A stretch of DNA of 64,000 nt from an uncultured bacterium (GTDB lineage Bacteria; Bacillota; Clostridia; UBA1381): NCBI GenBank assembly GCA_905215805.1, contig CAJMRL010000004.1:62001-126000 (forward strand), read 5' to 3'. Shown here one piece after another: positions 50,551-59,499 of this stretch. How positions within the stretch are numbered: position 1 is the first letter of the stretch; each line of letters opens with the position of its first letter. The translations under genes and the position numbers were made by a program. Below the pieces are notes generated by a model. That model saw only the letters and a program-made list of their open reading frames with translations, did not search any database and was not told where the DNA came from.

Positions 50551-50579
50551 TTGACAGAGTTTATAACAGGTGATATAAT
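50551..50579 (+). promoter_or_regulatory. distal promoter of gltX-glnS
   Basis: TTGACA at 50551-50556 and TATAAT at 50574-50579 with a 17-bp spacer: full consensus. The leader to the gltX ATG would be about 135 bases. Confidence 0.8.
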
Positions 50580-50641
50580 ATATATGGTTTGTTTTAATTT
50601 GTCATAAAAGTATATTGTTGCAGTAAAAAATCATATAATAC

Positions 50642-50670
50642 TTGATTTTTATAGTAAAAAACGGTATAAT
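50642..50670 (+). promoter_or_regulatory. proximal promoter of gltX-glnS
   Basis: TTGATT at 50642-50647 and TATAAT at 50665-50670 with a 17-bp spacer. A TTG in frame with gltX lies in this -35 box and is therefore not the start codon. Confidence 0.65.
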
Positions 50671-50722
50671 AAGTTATAATAGTAAGCAGTATAATTATAA
50701 TAATGAAAGGATAATAAGTTAT

Positions 50723-52390
50723 ATGGATAATACGCGTATGGCGCAGCTTTTATTTAAAAACATAGAAAAAACACCTGAGGATTATGAAAAATTATATCCG
50801 GAAAGAAAGCTTTCTGAGGGAGCAAAGGTGACGCGTTTTGCTCCGAGTCCGACAGGTTTTCTGCATATAGGAAGTCTTTTTGCGGCATTTGTATCTCAAA
50901 GAGCTGCAAAAGCTACGGACGGTATTTTTTATCTTAGAATAGAGGATACAGATAAAAAGCGTGAGGTTGAAAACGGAGTAACCGGTATTGTGACGGGATT
51001 AAATGAGTTTGGGATCGTTCCTGACGAGGGGATGCTGAATGAAACGGATGAAAAAGGCTCGTATGGTCCATATATACAATCAAAGCGCACATCTATTTAT
51101 CAGTCCTATGTAAAATCTCTTGTTGAGCAGGGAATGGCTTACCCTTGCTTTATGACCGAGGAGGAAATTGCCGCAGTAAGAGAAAAGCAGGAGAAGGAGA
51201 AAAAGCTTCCCGGTATTTATGGCGAATTTGCAAAATACCGCGATATTACAGTTGAAGAAGCACAGCGGCGTATTGAAAACGGAGAGGAATATGTTGTAAG
51301 ACTGAAATCGCCCGGCAAGCCTGATGGCAAGGTATCATTTAAAGATGGAGTGAAAGGCAAAATAGAAATGCCTGAAAATATACTTGATATAGTTTTGTTG
51401 AAAAAGGATGGAACACCGACATATCATTTTGCGCATGCTGTCGATGATCATCTTATGCACACAACTGATGTAACCAGAGGCGACGAGTGGATATCGTCAA
51501 CTCCAATACATCTTCAGCTTTTTAGAGTGTTAGGGTTTAAAGCTCCTAAATATTCGCATATTTCTCCTATTATGAAGGAAGATTCGGAAACAGGAGGAAA
51601 ACGCAAGCTTTCAAAAAGAAAAGATCCGGAGGCTGCTGTGTCTTTTTATAGCGAAGCGGGATATCCTAAAGAGGCGGTACTTGAATATCTTATGACAATA
51701 GCAAATTCAAATTATGAAGATTGGAAGATAGCAAATCCGACTTTAAAGCTTGATGAATTTAAATTTACATTTGGGAAAATGAGTAAGGCGGGCGCTTTAT
51801 TCGATTTATTAAAGTTAAATGATATTTCAAAAAATTATATCAGTATTCTTAGCGCTGAGAAAGTTTTTGATAAAACAATAAAGTGGTCGGAAGAATATGA
51901 TAAGGAGTTATATTCAATTCTCAGTGATGACGAGGATTATGCAAAATCAATATTTGCCATCGAGAGAGGAAATGCAAAGCCTCGTAAAGATATAGCAAAA
52001 TGGAGCGATGTAAAGGATTACATAGCGTATTTCTATCATGAGATGTGGGACAGAAAACGTGATCTGCCTGACAATCTAAGCAATGGAGATATGCTTGATA
52101 TTCTTGAAAGCTATAAAGATGTCTATGATGCGGACGGTTCGGCGGAGGAATGGTTCCCTGCGCTCAGAACAATGGCAGAATCGATGGGATATGCAAAAAC
52201 ACCGAAGCTTTATAAAAAAACACCGGAGCTTTTCAAAGGACATGTCGGAGATGTTGCAGGAGTAATAAGAGCCGCTGTAACAGGAAGGAGAAATACTCCG
52301 GATTTATATGAAATAATGCAGATTCTTGGAGCAGACGAGGTTATAAAAAGAATAGACGAAACAATAGAAATGTTGAGAGGTATGGATTAA
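50723..52390 (+). CDS. gltX: glutamyl-tRNA synthetase
   Basis: A 555-residue class I synthetase. The HIGH-type motif lies in APSPTGFLHIGSLFAAF, the TRGDEWISS region is typical, and KLSKRK is the KMSKS-type motif. It is about 70 residues longer than the standard bacterial GluRS, with a longer C-terminal anticodon-binding region. The ATG at 50723 follows AAAGGATAATAAGTTAT; the longer frame upstream contains a promoter. Its TAA overlaps the ATG of glnS by one base. Confidence 0.94.
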   Translation: MDNTRMAQLLFKNIEKTPEDYEKLYPERKLSEGAKVTRFAPSPTGFLHIGSLFAAFVSQRAAKATDGIFYLRIEDTDKKREVENGVTGIVTGLNEFGIVPDEGMLNETDEKGSYGPYIQSKRTSIYQSYVKSLVEQGMAYPCFMTEEEIAAVREKQEKEKKLPGIYGEFAKYRDITVEEAQRRIENGEEYVVRLKSPGKPDGKVSFKDGVKGKIEMPENILDIVLLKKDGTPTYHFAHAVDDHLMHTTDVTRGDEWISSTPIHLQLFRVLGFKAPKYSHISPIMKEDSETGGKRKLSKRKDPEAAVSFYSEAGYPKEAVLEYLMTIANSNYEDWKIANPTLKLDEFKFTFGKMSKAGALFDLLKLNDISKNYISILSAEKVFDKTIKWSEEYDKELYSILSDDEDYAKSIFAIERGNAKPRKDIAKWSDVKDYIAYFYHEMWDRKRDLPDNLSNGDMLDILESYKDVYDADGSAEEWFPALRTMAESMGYAKTPKLYKKTPELFKGHVGDVAGVIRAAVTGRRNTPDLYEIMQILGADEVIKRIDETIEMLRGMD

Positions 52391-54060
52391 TGGCTGATGA
52401 ATACGTAAGCAAAAACTTTATTGAAGAGGCTGTAGAAAATGATTTAGAAAACGGACGCTTTGACCATGTCCAGACAAGGTTTCCTCCGGAACCTAACGGG
52501 TATCTTCATATTGGACATGCTAAAGCTATAAGCATTGATTTTGGAATAGCAAAGAAGTATAACGGCATATGCAATCTGCGTCTTGATGATACAAATCCGA
52601 CAAAGGAAGATACAGAATATGTTGATGCTATAGAAGAAGATATAAAATGGCTAGGTTTTAATTGGGATAAGGTATTATATGCGTCAGATTATTTTGATGA
52701 TATATATAGAGCAGCGATTACGCTTATAAAAAAGGGTAAGGCATATGTTTGCGATTTATCGGCTGACGAAATACGCGAGTATAGGGGAACTCTTACAGAG
52801 CCGGGAAAAAACAGCCCGTATCGTGACAGAAGCATAGAGGAAAATCTTGATTTGTTTGAAAGAATGACAAAGGGTGAATTTGAGGACGGATCAAAGGTTT
52901 TAAGGGCTAAAATAGATATGTCATCCCCGAATCTTAACATGAGAGATCCGGTAATATATAGAATATTAAGAGCACATCATCATCGTACGGGTGATAAGTG
53001 GATAGTGTATCCTATGTATGATTTTGCTCATCCGATTTCCGATACTGTAGAAGGTGTAACGCATTCATTATGCTCGCTGGAGTTTGAAGATCACAGACCT
53101 CTGTATGATTGGGTACTTCGCGAGGTCGGATTCGAAAAGCCGTCGAGACAGATTGAATTTGCGAGAATGAATCTTAATTATACTCTTACATCGAAACGCC
53201 GTTGTTTAAAGCTTGTTAAGAACGGTATAGTATCCGGTTGGGATGATCCGAGAATGTCAACTCTTTGCGGCATGCGCCGGAGAGGATATACTCCGGAGGC
53301 TATACGCGATTTTTGTGAGAGAATAGGCGTATCAAAGGCATATAGCGTTATTGATTTTGCAATGCTGGAAGCTTGCGTCAGAGAGGATCTCAACAAGCGT
53401 GCACCGAGAGCTATGGCGGTCCTTGATCCTATAAAGCTTATTGTGGACAATTATCCTGAAGACATGGTTGAAACCTTTGATGTTGAGGTGAATCCGGAAG
53501 ATCCTTCTATGGGAACACGTAAGGTGGAGTTTTCAAAGTATCTTTATATAGAAAAAGAAGATTTCCGTGAAGAGGCGCCTAACAAATATAAGAGGATGGT
53601 TCCCGGTAGGGAAATACGTCTTAAGGGTGCATATTATGTGACGGCTACAGGCTGTGAAAAGGATGCGGATGGCAATATTACAGCTGTCCATTGTGAATAT
53701 GCTCAGGATTCGCGCGGAGGAGATACGGAAGATAAAAGAAAGGTAAAGGGAACTATTCATTTCGTAAGTGCAGCTCATGCTGTTGACGCGGAGGTAAGAC
53801 TTTACGACAGACTGTTCAATGTATCGAATCCATCCGATGAAACAGGAGTGGATGATTTTACAGACAATCTTAATCCAAACAGCATGATAGTAATGAATAA
53901 CGCAAAAATAGAGAGCGGAATACGCGGCGCTAAGGTGGGAGATAAATTCCAGTTTATGCGTCAGGGATATTTTTGCGTGGACAAGGATTCAACCGCTGAT
54001 AAGCTGGTATTTAACAGAACAGTGGGATTGAAGGATTCCTGGAGTAAAATTAATAAATAA
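52390..54060 (+). CDS. glnS: glutaminyl-tRNA synthetase
   Basis: A 556-residue class I enzyme that attaches Gln directly to tRNA(Gln). The motif PPEPNGYLHIGHAKA is diagnostic for GlnRS, LDDTNPTKED follows, and SKRRCLKLV is the MSK-type loop. The beta-barrel anticodon domain covers about 345-540. Because direct Gln charging is available, the nearby GatCAB is probably not required for tRNA(Gln). Coupled to gltX by a one-base overlap (TAATG), and the aminotransferase gene follows after 13 bases. Confidence 0.95.
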   Translation: MADEYVSKNFIEEAVENDLENGRFDHVQTRFPPEPNGYLHIGHAKAISIDFGIAKKYNGICNLRLDDTNPTKEDTEYVDAIEEDIKWLGFNWDKVLYASDYFDDIYRAAITLIKKGKAYVCDLSADEIREYRGTLTEPGKNSPYRDRSIEENLDLFERMTKGEFEDGSKVLRAKIDMSSPNLNMRDPVIYRILRAHHHRTGDKWIVYPMYDFAHPISDTVEGVTHSLCSLEFEDHRPLYDWVLREVGFEKPSRQIEFARMNLNYTLTSKRRCLKLVKNGIVSGWDDPRMSTLCGMRRRGYTPEAIRDFCERIGVSKAYSVIDFAMLEACVREDLNKRAPRAMAVLDPIKLIVDNYPEDMVETFDVEVNPEDPSMGTRKVEFSKYLYIEKEDFREEAPNKYKRMVPGREIRLKGAYYVTATGCEKDADGNITAVHCEYAQDSRGGDTEDKRKVKGTIHFVSAAHAVDAEVRLYDRLFNVSNPSDETGVDDFTDNLNPNSMIVMNNAKIESGIRGAKVGDKFQFMRQGYFCVDKDSTADKLVFNRTVGLKDSWSKINK

Positions 54061-54073
54061 GGAGAGTTTAGAA

Positions 54074-55267
54074 ATGGAATATACAGAATTTTTTGCAGAC
54101 AGAGTAAAGCCTATGAAAGGCTCTGCAATAAGAGAAATGTTCAAGAGAATGGCAGACCCGGAGATTATATCTCTTGCAGGAGGAAATCCTGCTTCTGAGC
54201 TTTTCCCGGGTGAGGAGCTTTCAAAAATTGCCGGAAAAATATTAATGACAAATCCAACGCTGGCATTGCAGTACGGAACAACAGACGGATATCCGAAAAT
54301 GAAGGAGTGTGCAAAGCAGCGTGCAGATAAAGTCAACGCATATAAGGATGGAGACGGTATAATTATAACGACTGGAGCAAATCAGGGAATAGATTTAACG
54401 GCAAAGGCGCTTTTAAATAAAGGAGATAAGGTAATAGTTGAAAGCCCGAGCTTTATAGGAAGTCTTAATGCGTTTAGAACATATGAGTGTCAGCTTGTGG
54501 GAGTTGATGTTGACAGCAACGGAATGAATATGGATAAGCTGGAGGAAGCTTTAAAAAATAATGATAATGTAAAGATGATTTATACTATTCCAACATTCCA
54601 GAATCCTACAGGAACAACAATGACATTTGAGAAAAGAAAGACTATGCTTGAGCTTGCTAAAAAGTATAACGTTCTTATTCTTGAAGATAATCCATATGGA
54701 GATCTGCGCTTTGCCGGAGAGGACGTGCCTACGATAAAATCACTTGATACGGAAGGAAGAGTAATTTATGCAGGCTCATTCTCAAAAATACTTTCTCCCG
54801 GTATGCGTTTGGGATATATCGTAGCGGCTGAGGCTTTGCTTGAAAAGATAGAGATTCTTAAGCAGGTAAATGATGTGCATACTCCTATGATCACGCAGCT
54901 TATGTGTGTTGAATTCATGAAGAAATATAATATAGATGACTATATTGAAAAGAACAGGGAGCTTTACGGAAAAAAATGCAAAGTGATGCTTGATGCTATG
55001 GAAAAGTATTTCCCGCAGGGTAAGGTGGAATGGACTGTACCGGAAGGCGGAATATTTATATGGTGTAAGTGTCCTACTATAACCGATATAACTCCAATAG
55101 TTGATAAATGCCTTGAAAAGAAAGTTGCAATCGTACCTGGTTCAAATTTTGCTGTTGATAATAAGGTGCCGAATAATCAATTCAGACTTAATTTTTCATC
55201 GGCAACACCGGAAAAGCTTGAGGAGGGAATAAGACGCTTAGGCGAGGTCCTTACAGAAAACCTGTAA
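54074..55267 (+). CDS. PLP-dependent aminotransferase (class I/II, MocR-like type)
   Basis: A 397-residue fold-type I aminotransferase with the PLP lysine in AGSFSKILSPGMRLGY, IPTFQNPTG ahead of it and the LEDNPYGDLRF strand with the ring-binding Asp. The sequence type resembles 2-aminoadipate / aromatic aminotransferases without the GntR domain of MocR. The amino acid substrate cannot be read from sequence. GGAGAG lies before the ATG. It is in line with glnS and trpS. Confidence 0.88.
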   Translation: MEYTEFFADRVKPMKGSAIREMFKRMADPEIISLAGGNPASELFPGEELSKIAGKILMTNPTLALQYGTTDGYPKMKECAKQRADKVNAYKDGDGIIITTGANQGIDLTAKALLNKGDKVIVESPSFIGSLNAFRTYECQLVGVDVDSNGMNMDKLEEALKNNDNVKMIYTIPTFQNPTGTTMTFEKRKTMLELAKKYNVLILEDNPYGDLRFAGEDVPTIKSLDTEGRVIYAGSFSKILSPGMRLGYIVAAEALLEKIEILKQVNDVHTPMITQLMCVEFMKKYNIDDYIEKNRELYGKKCKVMLDAMEKYFPQGKVEWTVPEGGIFIWCKCPTITDITPIVDKCLEKKVAIVPGSNFAVDNKVPNNQFRLNFSSATPEKLEEGIRRLGEVLTENL

Positions 55268-55317
55268 TTTTGGACTGTTATCATAGATGTAATTATATTA
55301 GTTAGGAATGAATTGGA

Positions 55318-56322
55318 ATGGATGATAAAAAAATAATATTCAGCGGGGTACAGCCGTCGGGCAACCTTACTCTCGGCAACTATCTTGGAGCAATCAAAAA
55401 TTGGGTCGATATTCAGCACGATTACCATTGTATTTATGCAATGATGGATCTGCATACAATAACAGTGCGTCAAAATCCGGCTGATGTTCGCCGCAGAACA
55501 CTTGAGGTATTGGCTTTATACCTTGCGTGCGGAATTGATCCTGAAGAAACAATACTTTTTGTACAGTCGCATAATCCTGCGCATGCGGAGCTAAGCTGGG
55601 TTTTGAGCTGCTATACTTATATGGGTGAGCTTCAGAGAATGACACAGTTTAAGGATAAATCAGCCCGTCATGCCGAAAATATTAATGCAGGATTATTTAC
55701 ATATCCGGTTCTGATGGCAGCGGATATTTTACTGTATCAGGCTGATTATGTGCCGGTGGGAAAGGATCAGATGCAGCATATCGAGATATGCCGTGACATT
55801 GCTCAAAGATTTAATGCGCTTTATGGAGATGTGTTTAAGATTCCGGAAGGAATGCTTTCCAAGTCCGGAGCGAAAATTATGAGCCTTCAAGATCCTACAA
55901 AGAAAATGTCGAAATCAGATGAAAATCCTAAAGCTTATATTTCAATGATGGATGATATGAATGTAATAGCTAAGAAAATAAGAAGTGCTGTTACAGACAG
56001 CGAGGGTATCATAGAGTATCGTGAAAATGATGAAACTAAGGCGGGAATAAATAATTTGCTGAGCATAATGTCAACTGTAACAGGCAGAAGTATTGATTCG
56101 ATAGTTCTTGACTATCAGGGCAAGGGCTATGGAGATTTTAAAAATGATGTTGCAGAGGCGGTTGTTGAATGTATAAGACCTATACGTGCGGAATTTGATA
56201 GGATCATTGCTGATAAACAATATCTTGTAGATATATATACAAAAGGCGCCGAACAGGCTCAGGGGATAGCTAACCGCACACTTAAAAAAGTATATAAGAA
56301 GGTTGGCTTTGTAATAAAATAA
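55318..56322 (+). CDS. trpS: tryptophanyl-tRNA synthetase
   Basis: A 334-residue class I synthetase. The GNYLGAIKNW segment is the HIGH-type motif and KMSKSDENP is the KMSKS motif; LMAADILLYQADYVPVGKDQ is the Trp-recognition region. Length and motifs match the bacterial enzyme. A modest GGA element precedes the ATG. The gene lies 50 bases after the aminotransferase gene and eleven bases before the TagO/WecA-type gene. Confidence 0.96.
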   Translation: MDDKKIIFSGVQPSGNLTLGNYLGAIKNWVDIQHDYHCIYAMMDLHTITVRQNPADVRRRTLEVLALYLACGIDPEETILFVQSHNPAHAELSWVLSCYTYMGELQRMTQFKDKSARHAENINAGLFTYPVLMAADILLYQADYVPVGKDQMQHIEICRDIAQRFNALYGDVFKIPEGMLSKSGAKIMSLQDPTKKMSKSDENPKAYISMMDDMNVIAKKIRSAVTDSEGIIEYRENDETKAGINNLLSIMSTVTGRSIDSIVLDYQGKGYGDFKNDVAEAVVECIRPIRAEFDRIIADKQYLVDIYTKGAEQAQGIANRTLKKVYKKVGFVIK

Positions 56323-56333
56323 GGAGGAGCGTT

Positions 56334-57464
56334 ATGTCAACACAACAGACGTTATACCTAATATTTGCATTTGTGATCTCGTTTGTATTCACATTTGCAA
56401 CCACGCCTTTAGTAAGACGATTAGCGTTTAAAATAGGAGCTATAGACGTTCCTAAGGATAAGAGAAGAGTTCACAAAAAACCTACTCCCAGAATAGGTGG
56501 AATAGCGATGGTATTTGGCTTTTCAGTGGCGGTTCTGTGTTTTTCGGAGCCGTCAAGGCAAACGCTGGGGCTTATGCTGGGATTGGCGATTATTTTTGTG
56601 ATGGGAATTATTGACGACTGCAAGGATCTTAATGCTAAATTAAAATTTGTTGTTCAGATAATTGCCGCGTTGGTTGTAATATTTGTAGGCAATATTAAAA
56701 TTGATGTTTTCACAAACCCGAATATTTTCAGCGATAATCCATATTGGATTTTACCTGATTGGCTCTCTATTGCTTTGACGGTGCTTTGGATAGTATTTAT
56801 TACAAATGCGGTAAATTTTATAGACGGATTGGATGGACTTGCTGCCGGAGTAAGTGCAATAATGTCTGTTTCATTGGTGTTTATAGCGGTACGTTCTGGA
56901 GAATATGCAACTGCTGTTATGGGTATTGCACTAATGGGATCATGCTTTGGTTTTTTACCGTTTAATTTTAATCCTGCAAAAATCTTTATGGGTGATTCGG
57001 GATCTACCTTTTTAGGGTTTATGCTTGCAACGCTTTCGATTCAGGGAGTGTTCAAGAGCTATGCGGTCATCTCATTTGCCGTACCGCTGCTAATTTTGGG
57101 ACTTCCGCTTTTCGATGCCAGCTTTGCTATGATAAGAAGAATTTTTTCGGGACAAAGTCCTATGAAGGCGGATAGAGGACACCTTCATCATCGTCTTATA
57201 GATATGGGTTTTTCTCAGAAGCAGACTGTATTTATATTGTATGCAATAAGCGGAGTATTGGGAATTGCAGCTGTGTTACTTGCAGAAAGCGGATTCCTTA
57301 GAGCATTGCTGCTGTTAATATGCGTATTGATATTCTTGTTTATAGGATCTTTTTTGGGGAAAAATAGTTATGTACATTCTCATCATCATATAGATGAGAG
57401 AGATAAAACAAATGATATAGATGATATTGAACCGGACGATATTGATAAAGGTTCAAATAAATAA
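56334..57464 (+). CDS. undecaprenyl-phosphate sugar-1-phosphate transferase (TagO/WecA/MraY family)
   Basis: A 376-residue membrane enzyme with about eleven helices that transfers a sugar-1-phosphate, probably GlcNAc-1-P, from UDP-sugar to undecaprenyl phosphate. Catalytic motifs are IGGIAMV, GIIDDCKDLNAKLKF (Asp pair), NFIDGLDGLAAG, FMGDSGSTFLG and DRGHLHHRL, the last typical of WecA/TagO rather than MraY. It starts lipid-linked teichoic-acid or polysaccharide synthesis. The C terminus is a hydrophilic His/Asp-rich tail (HSHHHIDERDKTNDIDDIEPDD). Confidence 0.93.
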   Translation: MSTQQTLYLIFAFVISFVFTFATTPLVRRLAFKIGAIDVPKDKRRVHKKPTPRIGGIAMVFGFSVAVLCFSEPSRQTLGLMLGLAIIFVMGIIDDCKDLNAKLKFVVQIIAALVVIFVGNIKIDVFTNPNIFSDNPYWILPDWLSIALTVLWIVFITNAVNFIDGLDGLAAGVSAIMSVSLVFIAVRSGEYATAVMGIALMGSCFGFLPFNFNPAKIFMGDSGSTFLGFMLATLSIQGVFKSYAVISFAVPLLILGLPLFDASFAMIRRIFSGQSPMKADRGHLHHRLIDMGFSQKQTVFILYAISGVLGIAAVLLAESGFLRALLLLICVLIFLFIGSFLGKNSYVHSHHHIDERDKTNDIDDIEPDDIDKGSNK

Positions 57465-57501
57465 AATTAATCGGATAGTTTACTTTTAGGGGGGTGATTT
57501 T

Positions 57502-58860
57502 ATCGAAACTGCAGTGAAAGAAGTCGATCGTCTTTTAAAGGATAAAAAGTATACCGAGGTAAAGGCATTTATTGAGGAAAAAAATCCTGCCGACATAGCA
57601 GCTATCATTGATGAGATTTTCGGCGATGATTTTGAGCATGAAAAGGAGTTTTTGATTTTATTCCGCTTGCTTCCGAAGGATACCGCTGCTGAAGTGTTTA
57701 CGTATATGCACACGGATATGCAGGAGCACTTAATAGAGGCTTTTTCGGATGCGGAGCTTCGGGATATCCTTTCTCAGTCCTTTATAGATGACACGGTTGA
57801 TATAATTGAAGAAATGCCGGCAAATGTAGTATCAAGGATTTTAAAGAATTCATCGACAGGCGCCCGTAAGGCAATAAATGAAATTCTCAGATATCCGCAT
57901 GACAGCGCCGGAAGCATAATGACAATTGAATATGTCAGTCTTCATAAGGATATGACTGTTAAAGAAGCTTTTGATAAAATTCGCCGAGTAGGGGTAAATA
58001 AAGAAACGATATATACCTGTTATGTCACAGAAAACCGCAGGCTCATAGGAATTGTTACCGTAAAAGATCTTTTTATGTCAGAAGAAGATGATAAGATAAA
58101 TGACATAATGGAAACGAATATTATCAGTGTTGATACCAGGGTCGATAAAGAAGACGTTGCGAGAATGTTTAGGAAATATGATTTTCTTGCGATACCTGTT
58201 GTTGACAGCGGAAACAGGCTTGTCGGCATTGTTACGTTTGACGATGCTATGGATGTCATAAATGAAGAAAATACCGAGGATTTTTCAAAGATGGCTGCTG
58301 TAACGCCAAATGATGAATCTTATTTTAAGACTGGTATTTTTAAGCATGCCATGCACCGTATAGGATGGCTTTGCATATTAATGATTTCTGCTACAATTAC
58401 CGGAATTCTTACGGATAGATATAATAATGTTTTTATCACAGTTCCAATATTAGTATCGTTTATGCCAATGATTATGGATACGGGAGGTAATTGCGGATCT
58501 CAAAGCTCGGTGTTGATCATAAGAGGACTTGCTTTGGACGAAATTGAATTTAAAGACTTTTTTAAGGTTGTATTTAAAGAGTTTCGTATCGCCATAATGG
58601 TAAGCGCTGTTTTGGCGGGGGTTAACGGTCTGCGAATATATCTTATGTATGGACATGATATATTGCTTTCCGCGGCGGTATCTATATCAATAATTTTTAC
58701 GGTCATTTTTTCTAAGCTGATAGGTTCATCTTTGCCGATGCTTGCGAAAAAATGCGGTCTTGACCCGGCTATTATGGCAACGCCGCTTATTTCTACGATT
58801 GTAGATTGCTGCTCATTGTTTATTTATTTTAATGTTGCAATGAAAATGCTTAATATATAG
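57502..58860 (+). CDS. mgtE: magnesium transporter MgtE
   Basis: A Mg2+ channel of about 450 residues with the complete MgtE build: N domain (about 1-130), CBS pair (about 140-260), long plug helix and five transmembrane helices (about 290-452) including the pore segment PMIMDTGGNCGSQSS. Mg2+ binding to the CBS/N domains closes the pore. The only standard start in place is GTG at 57514, but it is 19 bases from the GGGGGG ribosome binding site, while an in-frame ATC at 57502 is at optimal distance. I therefore extend the gene to 57502 with low certainty for the start. Confidence 0.94.
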   Translation: METAVKEVDRLLKDKKYTEVKAFIEEKNPADIAAIIDEIFGDDFEHEKEFLILFRLLPKDTAAEVFTYMHTDMQEHLIEAFSDAELRDILSQSFIDDTVDIIEEMPANVVSRILKNSSTGARKAINEILRYPHDSAGSIMTIEYVSLHKDMTVKEAFDKIRRVGVNKETIYTCYVTENRRLIGIVTVKDLFMSEEDDKINDIMETNIISVDTRVDKEDVARMFRKYDFLAIPVVDSGNRLVGIVTFDDAMDVINEENTEDFSKMAAVTPNDESYFKTGIFKHAMHRIGWLCILMISATITGILTDRYNNVFITVPILVSFMPMIMDTGGNCGSQSSVLIIRGLALDEIEFKDFFKVVFKEFRIAIMVSAVLAGVNGLRIYLMYGHDILLSAAVSISIIFTVIFSKLIGSSLPMLAKKCGLDPAIMATPLISTIVDCCSLFIYFNVAMKMLNI

Positions 58861-58884
58861 TATAAATTAAAAAGGAGAGTATCT

Positions 58885-59274
58885 ATGCAGGAAAGAGCTA
58901 TTACAGATCTTGCGAATAAATGGATAGAAGAGGAAATAAATGTTCCTTATTTTAAATCAATTAAAAATAAAGTAAAAACAGCAGTTAATATTGAATCATT
59001 ATCTGATGAAATGATGCTTTTTCTGGCGTATGGTATGGATTTGGATGATAAGTTATTGTCGGAGGTTGAGCAAAAATACAAAATGACGAAGGAGGATCTG
59101 CATACTGCTCTTATTGTAAGATTAAAGGCGGCATTGAGAGATGCAAAACAATATGCGGAGTCACATGATAACTGTGATAAAATTAATAAGCTTATAGATG
59201 ATTTGCAGAATAAGGGGCTTGACGGACGTTCATGTGAACTTTGGATAGCTGAAGTAAGGAGCAGCATAAGCTGA
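58885..59274 (+). CDS. hypothetical protein co-transcribed with mgtE
   Basis: A 129-residue soluble, mostly helical, charged protein that I do not recognise. It has no signal peptide, no membrane segment and only two cysteines near the C-terminal half. AAAGGAGAG lies at ideal distance from the ATG, 24 bases after mgtE, and there is no promoter between them, so it belongs to the mgtE transcript. A role with MgtE is possible but unsupported. A long terminator follows. Confidence 0.7.
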   Translation: MQERAITDLANKWIEEEINVPYFKSIKNKVKTAVNIESLSDEMMLFLAYGMDLDDKLLSEVEQKYKMTKEDLHTALIVRLKAALRDAKQYAESHDNCDKINKLIDDLQNKGLDGRSCELWIAEVRSSIS

Positions 59275-59325
59275 TTTATAAAAGCTTAATTTGTGACTGA
59301 CGGATCATAATCAGACAAGAAAATT

Positions 59326-59396
59326 ATGCCGGTGGTAATAGGAATGTATGTTGCAAAATTTATAAACGTGCATCTATTATCACCGGTATTTTATTT
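59326..59396 (+). terminator. long hairpin terminator after the mgtE unit
   Basis: Two stacked stems: ATGCCGGTGGTAATAG / CTATTATCACCGGTAT and inside it ATGTATGTT / AACGTGCAT. The stems include four G-U pairs, all of which would be A-C mismatches on the other strand, so the structured RNA is made from the plus strand. TTTATTT follows. Confidence 0.8.
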
Positions 59397-59432
59397 AGTC
59401 CGGCATTTAAATAACAGTTTTCAGTGTTTTTA

Positions 59433-59461
59433 TTGACAAAACAGTAAATAGATGCTATAAT
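59433..59461 (+). promoter_or_regulatory. consensus promoter of pyrK-pyrD
   Basis: TTGACA at 59433-59438 and TATAAT at 59456-59461 with a 17-bp spacer. I see no pyrimidine attenuator or PyrR site in the short leader. Confidence 0.85.
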
Positions 59462-59499
59462 TATGTTAGCATACTATAAATTGCGAAGGAATGATACAC

